Assembly: GCF_000942395.1 (NCBI RefSeq)
Contig: NZ_LN812102.1
Coordinates: 93,358 to 157,357 of the forward strand
Length of the DNA stretch: 64,000 nt
Reading direction: 5' to 3'
From: Risungbinella massiliensis
GTDB taxonomy: Bacteria > Bacillota > Bacilli > Thermoactinomycetales > Thermoactinomycetaceae
The notes beneath the pieces were generated by a model that worked only from the letters and a program-made list of their open reading frames with translations, was not told the DNA's origin and did not search any database. Positions 24,863 through 33,658 of this stretch are shown one piece after another. The translations under genes were made by a program, and so were the position numbers. Position 1 is the stretch's first letter. Every line of letters begins with the position of its first letter.

Positions 24863-25909
24863 TTGTCAATTATCCGATACCCTAAACCACTACAAATAGG
24901 TGATCAGATTGCGGTAACAGCACCATCTAGTGGAGTAGAAAAGGAGATTCATCATTTTTTGTTAGAGTCTAGAATTCGTCTTACACAGGCGGGCTATAAC
25001 ATTCATGAAGGAAAAACGATTTGGAATCAGTACAAGTCGGCAAGTGCGCCTAAAGAGGTTCGTGCAAATGAATTGATGGACTATCTGACTGATCCATCGG
25101 TCTCGGCAATTATTCCACCATGGGGTGGGGAATTTACAATTGACATCCTTCCACTTTTAGATTGGGATAAATTGCGAAATCTGCCACCTAAATGGATCTT
25201 AGGATATTCCGATATTAGCACGCTCTGTTTTGTTTATACACTGCTCACCGGATCTGCTACTGCACATGGTGTAAATTATGTAGATTTACGAGCTCCAAAA
25301 TGGGATACGCTTACGGGACGTTGGGCAGAAGTGCTGGCAATTCCATTCGGAAGCACGATAAAGCAAGTTTCATCGGAGTACTACCAATCTTCTTGGGAAA
25401 AAGCATTCCAAGATAAGCATTCGGGTTATCATCTTGATACACCTACAGTCTGGAAAACACTCGATTCTTTCGCTCAGAGAGAGAAGATCACTATGTCAGG
25501 TCGTCTACTAGGTGGATGTGTTGAAACATTGGTCTCTCTTGCGGGCACCCGTTTCGCCCCAATTCCATCCTTTATTAGGGAATATGCTCCAGAAGGTGTA
25601 CTTTGGTATCTAGAGTGTTGCGAGTCCTCTGCTGCTCAACTTTATCGAGCTCTTTGGACGATGAGGGAAAATGGATGGTTTGAGCATGCGAATGGAGTTT
25701 TGTTTGGGCGTATGACTAGTTCCTATCGGGATACAGAGGATTTCACTTATATAGATGCGCTTAACGAGATCTTTACATCCAATCAAATTCCTGTTGTGTA
25801 TGACACGGACATCGGTCATGTTCCACCTCAGCTAATTATGGTAAATGGAGCACAAGCAGAAGTTACTGTCCAAGATGGTAAAGCTATATGTGAGATGACA
25901 TTTAGATAG
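24863..25909 (+). CDS. S66-family peptidase (LD-carboxypeptidase / MccF-like)
   Basis: A 348-residue serine peptidase of family S66. It shows the N-terminal IGDQIAVTAPSSG, the nucleophile loop ILGYSDIST, GGCVETLVSLAGT and the C-terminal GHVPPQL carrying the likely catalytic His. The family contains muropeptide LD-carboxypeptidases and MccF, which cleaves microcin C-type nucleotide-peptide antibiotics; the sequence alone does not decide. GGGGAG precedes TTG 24863. It is followed by a strong terminator. Confidence 0.88.
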   Translation: MSIIRYPKPLQIGDQIAVTAPSSGVEKEIHHFLLESRIRLTQAGYNIHEGKTIWNQYKSASAPKEVRANELMDYLTDPSVSAIIPPWGGEFTIDILPLLDWDKLRNLPPKWILGYSDISTLCFVYTLLTGSATAHGVNYVDLRAPKWDTLTGRWAEVLAIPFGSTIKQVSSEYYQSSWEKAFQDKHSGYHLDTPTVWKTLDSFAQREKITMSGRLLGGCVETLVSLAGTRFAPIPSFIREYAPEGVLWYLECCESSAAQLYRALWTMRENGWFEHANGVLFGRMTSSYRDTEDFTYIDALNEIFTSNQIPVVYDTDIGHVPPQLIMVNGAQAEVTVQDGKAICEMTFR

Positions 25910-25996
25910 CGTATTTGTTTTGTACGATGAGAAAAAAACAAATGGCTCTTGCTGATAATAAGTCGAAAACACACGATCATACATTATTTGGAAGTT

Positions 25997-26045
25997 AAAA
26001 CCCTGATTTTTCTACACTAAGCAGAAAAATCAGGGTTTTTTATAT
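25997..26045 (+). terminator. Strong rho-independent terminator
   Basis: AAAACCCTGATTTTTCT and AGAAAAATCAGGGTTTT form a long stem followed by further T. It ends the S66 peptidase transcript. Confidence 0.85.
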
Positions 26046-26184
26046 GAAGTTCGAAATTCACCTTGTGCTTTATTTTTGGCATCTGTGTATAAACACCACT
26101 GCGATACTATGGGAATAATCAGCATCTTAGAAATACGGATTGTTCTTGGAACAAAATATGATAATGTTTTCTGATTTGATCAAG

Positions 26185-26212
26185 GTATAATTTTCTATCG
26201 ATGGGAAAAATA
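26185..26212 (+). promoter_or_regulatory. Candidate forespore-type (SigF/SigG-like) promoter of the catalase gene
   Basis: GTATA (26185-26189) fits the SigF -35 and GGGAAAAATA (26203-26212) fits the -10 consensus GGnRAnAnTw at every position. The 13-base spacing is about two short of the usual distance, which lowers confidence. Bacillus subtilis katX is SigF-controlled, which makes the match worth noting. Confidence 0.4.
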
Positions 26213-26243
26213 CCTAGTAAGTAACTAGGAAAGTAGAGATGAA

Positions 26244-27863
26244 ATGGATACAAATAACAAAAATCCACAAACGAATATTGAAAACGATGACACATTAACC
26301 AATCGACAGGGCCATCCGATCACAAACAACCAAAATATTCGAACGGTAGGCAATCGAGGACCAGCTACATTAGAGAATTATGACTTTATTGAAAAAATCA
26401 GTCACTTTGATCGAGAAAAAGTACCAGAGAGGATTGTCCATGCTCGTGGGGCTGGTGCTCATGGCTATTTTGAATCATATGGAATGGTCGGTGATGAGCC
26501 TGTATCCAAGTATACCCGTGCGAAACTTTTTCAAGAAAAAGGGAAAAAAACCCCTGTCTTTGTCCGGTTTTCAACGGTTGTTCACGGCCTGCATTCCCCA
26601 GAAACGGTTCGTGACCCTCGTGGATTTGCGGTGAAATTTTATACAGAAGATGGCAACTGGGATTTAGTCGGAAACAATTTAAAAATCTTCTTTATCCGAG
26701 ATGCGATGAAATTTCCGGATATGATTCACGCCTTCCGTCCAGATCCAGTGACAAATATTCAGGACCCACGCCGTTTTTTTGATTTCTGTGCAAATTCACC
26801 TGAGTCCTTTCATATGGTGACTTTTGTTTATTCTCCATGGGGCATTCCGTCCAATTACCGCATGATGCAAGGATCAGGAGTTAACACCTATAAATGGGTG
26901 AATAGCGAAGGAAAAGCAGTTCTTGTAAAGTACCACTGGGAACCGAAACAAGGCATTAAGAATCTCACAATGAAGGAAGCGGAAGAAATTCAGGGGAAAA
27001 ATTTCAGCCATGCAACACAGGATTTGTACGAAGCGATTGAGCGTGGTGACTATCCAGAATGGGAAATGTTTGTGCAGATTATGGAGGACAGTCCCCATCC
27101 TGAGCTTGATTTTGACCCGTTGGATGATACGAAGCTTTGGCCAGAGGATCAGTTCCCATGGCGACCAGTTGGACGTATGATCCTGAATAAAAATCCTGAG
27201 AACTATTTTAATGAAGTGGAACAAGTGGCTTTTGGAACAGGGGTTTTAGTGGATGGACTTGATTTCTCAGATGATAAAATGCTACAAGGAAGAACGTTTT
27301 CCTATTCCGATACCCAGCGTTATCGTGTTGGAGCCAACTATTTGCAACTTCCGATCAATGCGGCCAAAAAACGAGTCGCAACCAATCAGGAAGGCGGCCA
27401 ATTGCGCTATTATAATGACAAAGCACCTGGGCAAAACCTGCATGTGAACTATGAACCATCAAGTATGGGTGGTTTAAAAGAGGCAGAACAAACGGGCAAA
27501 GAGCATACACCGTATGTGGAAGGGAATCTTGTTCGCGAATCGATCGAGCGAAATGATAATACAAAACAAGCTGGTGATACTTATCGGCATTTTGAAGAGT
27601 GGGAAAAAGATGAGTTAATCAGCAATCTCGTGAATGATCTCGCTATTTGTCCTAAGGATATTCAGGATAAAATGATTACCCTCGCCGAGGAAGCGGATGA
27701 AGAGTATGGCCGTCGTTTGAGGGAAGGTTTATCTGAGAAGAGCAAGGTGATGAACGAAATGAAGATGGAAATCGGTGAAGAAATGCATCCGCTCGGGGCA
27801 AAGGATGCACATCAGGCGGTAAAAGATGCAATTGAAAAAGGACATGAACAAGATCCTTATTAA
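26244..27863 (+). CDS. katX: Haem catalase, KatX-like
   Basis: A 539-residue monofunctional catalase that splits H2O2. The distal His is in [12 protein letters not shown], the Asn in [11 protein letters not shown] and the proximal haem Tyr in [13 protein letters not shown]. The N-terminus [18 protein letters not shown] and the charged C-terminal tail resemble the spore catalase KatX of Bacillus. The ribosome binding site is modest. A SigF-like promoter lies just upstream. The symbol is assigned from overall resemblance; another clade-3 catalase is possible. Confidence 0.88.
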   Translation: MDTNNKNPQTNIENDDTLTNRQGHPITNNQNIRTVGNRGPATLENYDFIEKISHFDREKVPERIVHARGAGAHGYFESYGMVGDEPVSKYTRAKLFQEKGKKTPVFVRFSTVVHGLHSPETVRDPRGFAVKFYTEDGNWDLVGNNLKIFFIRDAMKFPDMIHAFRPDPVTNIQDPRRFFDFCANSPESFHMVTFVYSPWGIPSNYRMMQGSGVNTYKWVNSEGKAVLVKYHWEPKQGIKNLTMKEAEEIQGKNFSHATQDLYEAIERGDYPEWEMFVQIMEDSPHPELDFDPLDDTKLWPEDQFPWRPVGRMILNKNPENYFNEVEQVAFGTGVLVDGLDFSDDKMLQGRTFSYSDTQRYRVGANYLQLPINAAKKRVATNQEGGQLRYYNDKAPGQNLHVNYEPSSMGGLKEAEQTGKEHTPYVEGNLVRESIERNDNTKQAGDTYRHFEEWEKDELISNLVNDLAICPKDIQDKMITLAEEADEEYGRRLREGLSEKSKVMNEMKMEIGEEMHPLGAKDAHQAVKDAIEKGHEQDPY

Positions 27864-27891
27864 AGATCATAAATTCACCAACACAAAAATA

Positions 27892-27916
27892 AAACTAGTT
27901 TGTACTACAAACAAAT
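27892..27916. repeat. 25-bp repeat, copy 1 (partly palindromic)
   Basis: AAACTAGTTTGTACTACAAACAAAT, whose core TTTGTA-c-TACAAA is palindromic. The other copy (29181-29205) differs at two adjacent bases. It lies 29 bp behind the catalase stop codon. Confidence 0.7.
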
Positions 27917-28053
27917 ATCGTTAGTAAAGTACAAAATGGTTAGAGTGTAAAGTCGATATCGGTATCAGATTTCCAAAAAATAGTGTAATGACTTAGGCTA
28001 CACATATAGCCTAAGTCATTACGTATAATTGGTCATATTTCTGTATTAGAACT

Positions 28054-28968
28054 CTAGTATTTGTCCTCAGCTTTTATTGCGTCAGCTTTTGTTTTATGAA
28101 CAGTACCGAAAGGATGCTCAGGTGGCGCATAAATAGTGTAAAGCTTCAGAGGTTTATCTCCTGTATTGGTTAGATTATGCCATTTACCAGCTGGCACCAT
28201 GATGGCATAATCATCATAAACTTTCGCTTTAAAATCCAATCGATCTTTCCGATCCCCCATTTGAACTAAACCTTGCCCCTCTTCAATACGTAAGAATTGA
28301 TCAACGTTAGGATGAACCTCTAAACCGATGTCATCTCCAACATTGATACTCATCAAGGTTACTTGCAGATGATCTCCTGTCCATAAGGCAGTACGAAACG
28401 TGTTATTTTGCTTAGTTGCTTCATCGATATTTACAACAAACGGTTTTTTTCCATAATCTTTTAATTCAATACGGCTTACTTGGTATGACGATAAAGAACT
28501 AAAACGGTTTGCATGATTTGCCTCATCATTGCAAGCTTCCCAAAATACATCTCGAAATGGTAAATATTGAGCAAGGTAAAAACTATTACGATACTCTTCG
28601 TAATCGGCCACTGCTAGTTCATATGCTTTTTGTAATCCTTCTTTATAAGTATTAAATGTAACTCTCTCGATATCATAAGTAGGCTTTCTTCCAGTAAGCG
28701 TATTATACAGTTCAGTTAATCGATACAAATGGACTTTTTCATCTTCTAGTGCTTGAAGAATATGTTGTTTATCCTTTTCATTCGGCGCATACTTGGCTAA
28801 CCGATTATAGAAGTCGATAGCAGTAGCTTCTCTTTTTATTCCAGTCAGTATGGCTTCCAATACTTGAGGATTTTTTTCTTGAGGTTTTTTTACCATAACG
28901 TTTGAGTAATACATTGGTGCGTAATGAGGATATGGATACATATAGGGAGGATAGTACAATCTGCTCAT
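28054..28968 (-). CDS. Ferritin-like domain fused to a cupin domain
   Basis: About 304 residues. The N-terminus is Tyr/Pro-rich (YYPPYMYPYPHYAPMYY), like many spore-coat proteins. Residues about 35-165 form a ferritin-like bundle with iron-ligand patterns IKREATAIDFYNRL, LEDEKVHLYRL and ACNDEANHANRF. The C-terminal third is a cupin with GLEVHPNVDQFLRIEEGQG and VPAGKWHNL. Role is probably metal-dependent oxidative-stress protection. The start is unsure: GTG 28977 and ATG 28968 both lack a well-spaced ribosome binding site. Confidence 0.8.
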   Translation of the reverse strand: MSRLYYPPYMYPYPHYAPMYYSNVMVKKPQEKNPQVLEAILTGIKREATAIDFYNRLAKYAPNEKDKQHILQALEDEKVHLYRLTELYNTLTGRKPTYDIERVTFNTYKEGLQKAYELAVADYEEYRNSFYLAQYLPFRDVFWEACNDEANHANRFSSLSSYQVSRIELKDYGKKPFVVNIDEATKQNNTFRTALWTGDHLQVTLMSINVGDDIGLEVHPNVDQFLRIEEGQGLVQMGDRKDRLDFKAKVYDDYAIMVPAGKWHNLTNTGDKPLKLYTIYAPPEHPFGTVHKTKADAIKAEDKY

Positions 28969-28977
28969 TCCCTTCAC

Positions 28978-29445
28978 ATTTTTAGGATACCAGTGCCTAA
29001 TTATGGATGATATATACTTATGAAGGGATACGAAAAATGTACCAATTGGAGAGGAGCATTTTTATGGGGGTATGCGAACGATTCCACTAATAAGGGTTAT
29101 ATCAATAAATCCAGACATAAATAAGCGCAATAAATAGCCGATTATTTTGCTGCTTCTTGGACGGATGACAACAAAAATCTAAACTAGTTTGTATCACAAA
29201 CAAATTAAAAATTGAAAACTCTTCAAAAGAGTATACATGTGCCTATTCCCTTAGTAACTGATATAATGGGAATTGCGTTATTATTAACTTTTATCCGTAA
29301 AGGAGTGTTGTTCAATGTCGATGATTGTAATCAAAAGAGGGTTCGATCTTTCGTAATTTTCAGGGACCATTCCTTTACTAGAAAGCATCATTCGTGTAAA
29401 TGTAGTGGATTCCCTGTGAGAAGAAATCACTAGGAGGAATCTGCT
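28978..29445. other. Intergenic stretch with a repeat copy and a 13-codon ORF
   Basis: It contains the second 25-bp repeat (29181-29205). A TATAAT-like box at 29262 is followed by AAAGGAG and ATG 29315 opening a 13-codon frame (MSMIVIKRGFDLS, stop at 29354). This may be a leader peptide or the relic of a gene start ahead of the RsgA-like gene. No other gene is seen. Confidence 0.45.
29181..29205. repeat. 25-bp repeat, copy 2 (partly palindromic)
   Basis: AAACTAGTTTGTATCACAAACAAAT, matching copy 1 at 27892 except for two central bases. The two copies bracket the ferritin-cupin gene. The palindromic core suggests a regulator binding site, for example of a MarR/HxlR-type protein, but this is inference. 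Confidence 0.7.
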
Positions 29446-30507
29446 TTGTTTCCATTAGAACAGTATGGTTTTGGTGATAGAGAAAACAAATGGCTACAGG
29501 TATGTGAGAATGTTGGAATGAAGTTAGGAAGAGTCGTGTTGGAGCACAAGCGACTCTACCGAGTGATGACCGAAATGGGCGAGCTTATAGGTGCAGTTTC
29601 AGGAAAATTCCGATATGAAACAATGCAAACAGTTCAATTTCCGTCAGTGGGGGATTGGGTTCGAGTTTCTATATCAGAAGACCATAAAGTAACGATCCAT
29701 GAAGTCTTCCCCCGCTTTAGCCAGTTTACGAGAAAATCGGTTGATTCCTATCAGGAAGATGCACTTGTTACAAATGTGGATACGGTTTGGATTGTGCAGG
29801 CGCTCAATCAGGACTTTAATGTGCGTAGGTTAGAACGTTATTTGGTGATGGCGTGGGAAAGCTGCGCCCATCCAGTTGTGATACTAAATAAATGTGATCT
29901 TTGTACGGACATTGAACAAAAGGTTCAAGAGGCAGAGAGTGTGGCAGTAGGGGTTCCGATCCATGTAATCAGTGCAGAACAAGAAATTGGATTAAACGTT
30001 TTACAGAGCTACCTCGGTAGTGGGCAGACAGTTGGGATTTTAGGGTCATCTGGAGCTGGCAAGTCTACTTTAACTAACAAGATGGCAGGTAGAGAAGTTC
30101 AACTAACCCAAGCGATTCGTGATGATGATGGAAAAGGGCGACATACGACAACAGAGCGACATCTTATCTCGGTTCCAGCAGGAGGGTGTCTTGTAGACAC
30201 TCCTGGCATGCGAAGTCTTCAACTCTGGTCAGCATCGACCGGGTTGAGTGATACGTATGAGGATATTCTCGAATTAGCAAAGAGCTGTAAATTTAGCAAT
30301 TGTCAGCATAAGGAAGAGCCTGATTGTGCTATTCAGGAAGCATTAGAAGAGGGGATACTTCCTACGGAACGCTTTCAAAGCTATCTAAAGTTACAACGGG
30401 AACTAGCTCATTTGGAACGAAAAGTAGATAAGCAGGCTGCACACGAAGCACAACAGAAATGGAAGAAGATCAATAAAATGTATCGTAAACATCCCAAGCG
30501 TCGATAA
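29446..30507 (+). CDS. rsgA: RsgA-like circularly permuted GTPase
   Basis: A 353-residue GTPase with an N-terminal OB fold (VGDWVRVSISEDHKVTIHEV). The G motifs are in permuted order: ILNKCDL (G4), GSSGAGKST (G1), HTTTERHL (G2) and VDTPGMR (G3). A C-terminal zinc-binding segment CKFSNCQHKEEPDCAI follows. RsgA helps late 30S assembly. AGGAGG 8 bases before TTG 29446 fixes the start. The canonical rsgA normally sits near pknB/rpe, so this isolated gene could be a second paralogue. Confidence 0.9.
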   Translation: MFPLEQYGFGDRENKWLQVCENVGMKLGRVVLEHKRLYRVMTEMGELIGAVSGKFRYETMQTVQFPSVGDWVRVSISEDHKVTIHEVFPRFSQFTRKSVDSYQEDALVTNVDTVWIVQALNQDFNVRRLERYLVMAWESCAHPVVILNKCDLCTDIEQKVQEAESVAVGVPIHVISAEQEIGLNVLQSYLGSGQTVGILGSSGAGKSTLTNKMAGREVQLTQAIRDDDGKGRHTTTERHLISVPAGGCLVDTPGMRSLQLWSASTGLSDTYEDILELAKSCKFSNCQHKEEPDCAIQEALEEGILPTERFQSYLKLQRELAHLERKVDKQAAHEAQQKWKKINKMYRKHPKRR

Positions 30508-30511
30508 AAAC

Positions 30512-30550
30512 AAACAAACACCGTCCTTGAATTGGACGGTGTTTGTTTAT
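30512..30550 (+). terminator. Terminator of the RsgA-like gene
   Basis: ACAAACACCGTCC and GGACGGTGTTTGT form a stem around TTGAATT, ending in TTTAT. The group II intron begins at the next base. Confidence 0.88.
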
Positions 30551-31191
30551 GTGCGCCCGGCATGTGTTCATTCTATAGGGTGAAAGTCCCGAGTAGCGAA
30601 GGTAGCAGTAGCTATTAGCTTAAGGCAAGGGTGTCCACCATGAGGTGGAATCTGAAGGAAGCCAGCGGCAAACTTCCGGCCTGAGGAACACGAACTTCAT
30701 AGGAGGCTAACACTTATTGGATGAGCTTGCATAACAAAGCAAAGTCCTTGCTACCGAAGGTGAGTGGGAGTAAATGAAGCAGGTACATGGAAGGAAAGAA
30801 TGTGCTCTTACCCAGGGAGATCTGCACGGCACGCCGTGCACACACGGTAACCTTTCCCGTGAGGGAAAGCTGAGCATGCAGAAGTCAGCAGATGTCATAG
30901 TACTGATCAGTCAGATCAGGAAGGACTGAACTGTAAGAGAGTGTGAAATAAACTCGAATCTCACCGAGCTGTTGATGCAGACAATCCGAGAGGACTTACT
31001 TAGCAAAATAGTAGTGAATCCTACGAAATGACTAAGAGGGCAGAGGTTCCGGTGGCGTGAAGAGACAGAAAAGCATAACGGACTATACAAGAAGAGATGT
31101 GTGTCCGTCTGATCTTACGGAACCGCCGTATACCGAACGGTACGTACGGTGGTGTGAGAAGACGGGGGCTAATCGCCCCCTCTTACTCTAT
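30551..31191 (+). ncRNA. ORF-less group IIC intron
   Basis: The 5' end GTGCGCCCGGCATG and the following TATAGGGTGAAAGTCCCGA and GAGGAACACGAACTTCATA segments match domain I of bacterial group IIC introns such as that of Oceanobacillus iheyensis. Domain V is at about 31117-31155 (GAACCGCCGTATACCGAACGG then TACGTACGGTGG). Domain VI is GACGGGGGCTAATCGCCCCC with its bulged A, and the 3' end is CTCTAT. It is only 641 bases long: domain IV holds no reverse transcriptase, just an abortive frame (MQTIREDLLSKIVV). It sits directly behind a terminator stem-loop, the preferred IIC target. Confidence 0.9.
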
Positions 31192-31350
31192 TTGAACTGC
31201 AAAATAGCATTAGAGTACAATTTGTTCCAGAACGCCAAATGGATATCAAAATCATAATCGCTTATTAATACAAATACTAAATCGAACAGGTCTCAGAGCT
31301 TCTTTTGTTCCAGCTATTAATATTAAATGACCACAATTAAGAATAACCAA

Positions 31351-31388
31351 CTGACTCCTAATGTATAGGGAGTCGGTTGTATTGTATC
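31351..31388 (+). terminator. Hairpin, probable terminator
   Basis: CAACTGACTCC and GGGAGTCGGTTG pair around TAATGTATA, followed by TATTGT. No intact gene precedes it after the intron, so it may have belonged to a lost gene. Confidence 0.5.
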
Positions 31389-31440
31389 TAAACGTATAAT
31401 TTTTCCGAAATGATACAATCACCTATTCATAACCCATACA

Positions 31441-31557
31441 ATAAACTTTTTAACGAATAGATTAGTTAAAAAATGTAGTTGTGGTAGTAAGAACAAATGT
31501 GACCCTTGTGACCGTTGTAAAAAATGTAGTTGTTCTTGTAACCGAACAAACAAGTGA
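31441..31557 (+). pseudogene. Cys-rich peptide frame without start codon
   Basis: An open frame ends KKCSCGSKNKCDPCDRC followed by KKCSCSCNRTNK and TGA at 31555. It has eight Cys in about 23 residues with CxC and CxxC spacing, like a metallothionein or spore Cys-rich protein. No ATG, GTG or TTG occurs between the upstream in-frame stop (31411) and the Cys region. It is thus either a 5'-truncated gene or coincidence favoured by the repeat AAAAAATGTAGTTGT. Confidence 0.35.
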
Positions 31558-31883
31558 AGCAAGTTTAGTAAATGAAATATTCTAAAGTGAATACATGGGA
31601 TCTTGCGCTTACCAGAGTTACTCGAGAAGGAAATATGGTTCTCTATCACCAGTTCTTTAGCCTATGAAACGTAGATAGAAGTACAAGAACCTAGTAGTCT
31701 AATATGTCGGAATAGCCTTGTTTTCACTTTTCCTGTAGTAGCATAAACAAACCAACATCCTGAACTTTTTAGAGGATTGGTTGCATATCTATTACTGGGC
31801 AACATGAGCAACACATATCAAATGCCCTTCACTTACTATTATCAAAAGAGTCGCTCAATTACAAATGGATACTTTCAGTAGAA
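31558..31883. other. Intergenic stretch with a possible rlmA-like relic
   Basis: About 36 bases near 31682-31718 (AGAACCTAGTAGTCTAATATG...) resemble bases 34461-34497 inside the RlmA-like gene, where they encode the zinc-binding segment. Otherwise no gene is seen. Confidence 0.35.
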
Positions 31884-31920
31884 CAAAAAAGCCCCAGTCT
31901 ATAGATCGATTGGGGCTGTG
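31884..31920 (-). terminator. Terminator of brnQ
   Basis: Read on the minus strand, AGCCCCAATCGATC and the matching CTGGGGCT arm are followed by TTTTTTG. It lies about 30 bp behind the transporter stop. Confidence 0.8.
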
Positions 31921-31946
31921 GCTATCCATCTCTTCATTTTAATAAA

Positions 31947-33278
31947 CTAGGAAGTTTGTACTTTAACCTCATCTGTAGATTTTCTAAACAACTTATCTAT
32001 TAGAATCCCGATGAAAATACCAACAATTGCAGGAACGACCCATCCAAGACCATAAGAAGCCAAAGGGAGGGTATCTGCGAGAGTTTGTACTACTCCTAAA
32101 TCAAATCCAAAAGATTTTAGCCCATCGATCAGTGCAACAATTCCTGTGATGAGTATTGAACTACCATAAACTTTCTTTGAACCATGAAAGAATTTATGGA
32201 AAAAGGTGAGTGTGACTAATACGATCGTAATCGGATAGGCAGTTACAAGAAATGGCACAGATACTTTCAAAATTTGATTTAATCCTAAATTAGAAAGCAT
32301 GAAACCTACTAGACTTACCGTTGTTACAACAAAACGATAGGTTACTTTGGGAATAAGCTTAGAAAAATATTGTCCACAAGCTGTTGTTAGCCCAACCACA
32401 GTCGTAAAACAAGCTAGGGTAAAAATAAAGCCGAGTAACACATTTCCACTGGTACCTAACAAGAAGTTAGCAGTAGCAGTTAGTATCTCTGTTCCGTTTT
32501 CAAAAGAGCCATGAGAAGTCATCTTAACTCCGATCACACCAAGTGCAATATAAACAAGAGCGAGTGCTGATCCAGCGATCACACCAGCTTTTAAAGTATA
32601 TGCCACTAATTTTTTGCGATCTTGAACTCCTTTTTGTTGTAAAGCAGTTAGAATGACAATCCCAAAGGCAAGAGAGGCAAGGGCGTCTAAGGTAGCATAT
32701 CCTTCGATAAAACCTTTAAAGAATGCACCAGATTGATAGTCAACTGTTGGAGGATGAGCAGAAGAATCTAACTCCATAAACCCGGTTACACATAGAACAA
32801 CAATCGCCAACAGCAGGATAGGAGTAATGAAACGCCCCATATAGTTAGACATTTTGGATGGGTTTAAACTTACTAGAAATGTCAGAAGAAAGAATACAGC
32901 CGTAAATATCACTAACGAGATAGCGGAATTTCCAGCAGATTCCCCAAGAAATGGTTTCAAGCCCATTTCGTATGCAACAGTAGCGTTGCGCGGGATCGCT
33001 AGGAATGGTCCGATACATAAATAAACAATTACCATAAAAATAGTACTAAATGTAGGGTTTACTCGATTTCCAATTTCTTGTGCTCCACCATTTACAAGAG
33101 ATACAGCTACTAACACGATTAGAGGCAATCCAACACCCGTCACGATAAATCCACTGATAGCTACCCAATAGGAAGTTCCTGATTCCATTCCTAGGAAAGG
33201 GGGGAACATTAAATTTCCTGCACCGAAAAACATGGAAAATAGCATAAGTCCGATAAAAAATGTGTCTGATTTCTTCAT
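31947..33278 (-). CDS. brnQ: Branched-chain amino acid:cation symporter BrnQ
   Basis: A 443-residue membrane protein with about 12 TM helices of the LIVCS family. The N-terminus DTFFIGLMLFSMFFGAGNLM with FPPFLG is the family hallmark. It imports Leu, Ile and Val with Na+ or H+. A T-box leader on the same strand, with an apparent Ile specifier, precedes it, so uptake would rise when charged tRNA is short. The gene is monocistronic and ends in its own terminator. Confidence 0.94.
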   Translation of the reverse strand: MKKSDTFFIGLMLFSMFFGAGNLMFPPFLGMESGTSYWVAISGFIVTGVGLPLIVLVAVSLVNGGAQEIGNRVNPTFSTIFMVIVYLCIGPFLAIPRNATVAYEMGLKPFLGESAGNSAISLVIFTAVFFLLTFLVSLNPSKMSNYMGRFITPILLLAIVVLCVTGFMELDSSAHPPTVDYQSGAFFKGFIEGYATLDALASLAFGIVILTALQQKGVQDRKKLVAYTLKAGVIAGSALALVYIALGVIGVKMTSHGSFENGTEILTATANFLLGTSGNVLLGFIFTLACFTTVVGLTTACGQYFSKLIPKVTYRFVVTTVSLVGFMLSNLGLNQILKVSVPFLVTAYPITIVLVTLTFFHKFFHGSKKVYGSSILITGIVALIDGLKSFGFDLGVVQTLADTLPLASYGLGWVVPAIVGIFIGILIDKLFRKSTDEVKVQTS

Positions 33279-33308
33279 CTTTGTTCTCTCCCTCTGTTTT
33301 TTGAAAAT

Positions 33309-33570
33309 AAAAAAACTCGCCCCTAAATTTAGGGACGAGTGTGACTCGCGTTACCACCCTAGTTCCGCAACTAATAAAAAGATTGCGGCTCTCGATCAAC
33401 GTACGTGTTCATACGTGTTCCATGGTAACGGTGGACAACCCGACAAAACTTACTAGAGTTCAGCTTTGCATCTCGGAGATGATTTTCAGACAGTTCCTAA
33501 ACATCGACTTTCACCAATTGTCGACTCTCTGGAGATCAGGGATTCTATCTTACTCTTTCTCGTCATGGAT
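33309..33570 (-). promoter_or_regulatory. T-box riboswitch controlling brnQ
   Basis: On the minus strand the T-box sequence AGGGTGGTAACGCG (33347-33360) is followed by the terminator ACTCGTCCCT-aaattt-AGGGGCGAGT with seven T. Stem I is visible: lower helix GAGA/TCTC, then a specifier loop with AAGAGTA on one side and GAAAATCA on the other, then the upper helix AGATAG/CTGTCT. The candidate specifier codon is ATC (isoleucine), which fits a branched-chain amino acid transporter. Uncharged tRNA-Ile should stabilise the antiterminator. Confidence 0.92.
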
Positions 33571-33658
33571 GTTGATAAATAATATTGAAAATAAGAATAA
33601 CAGGATGTATTCGATATATCAACATTTTAATCCGAATGGTTAATATTTCTATTTCGGA

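Noticed and set aside
31419-31649. 76-residue minus-strand frame
   Set aside because: Its Leu/His-rich product is the mirror image of the Cys-rich plus-strand repeat; it has no ribosome binding site.
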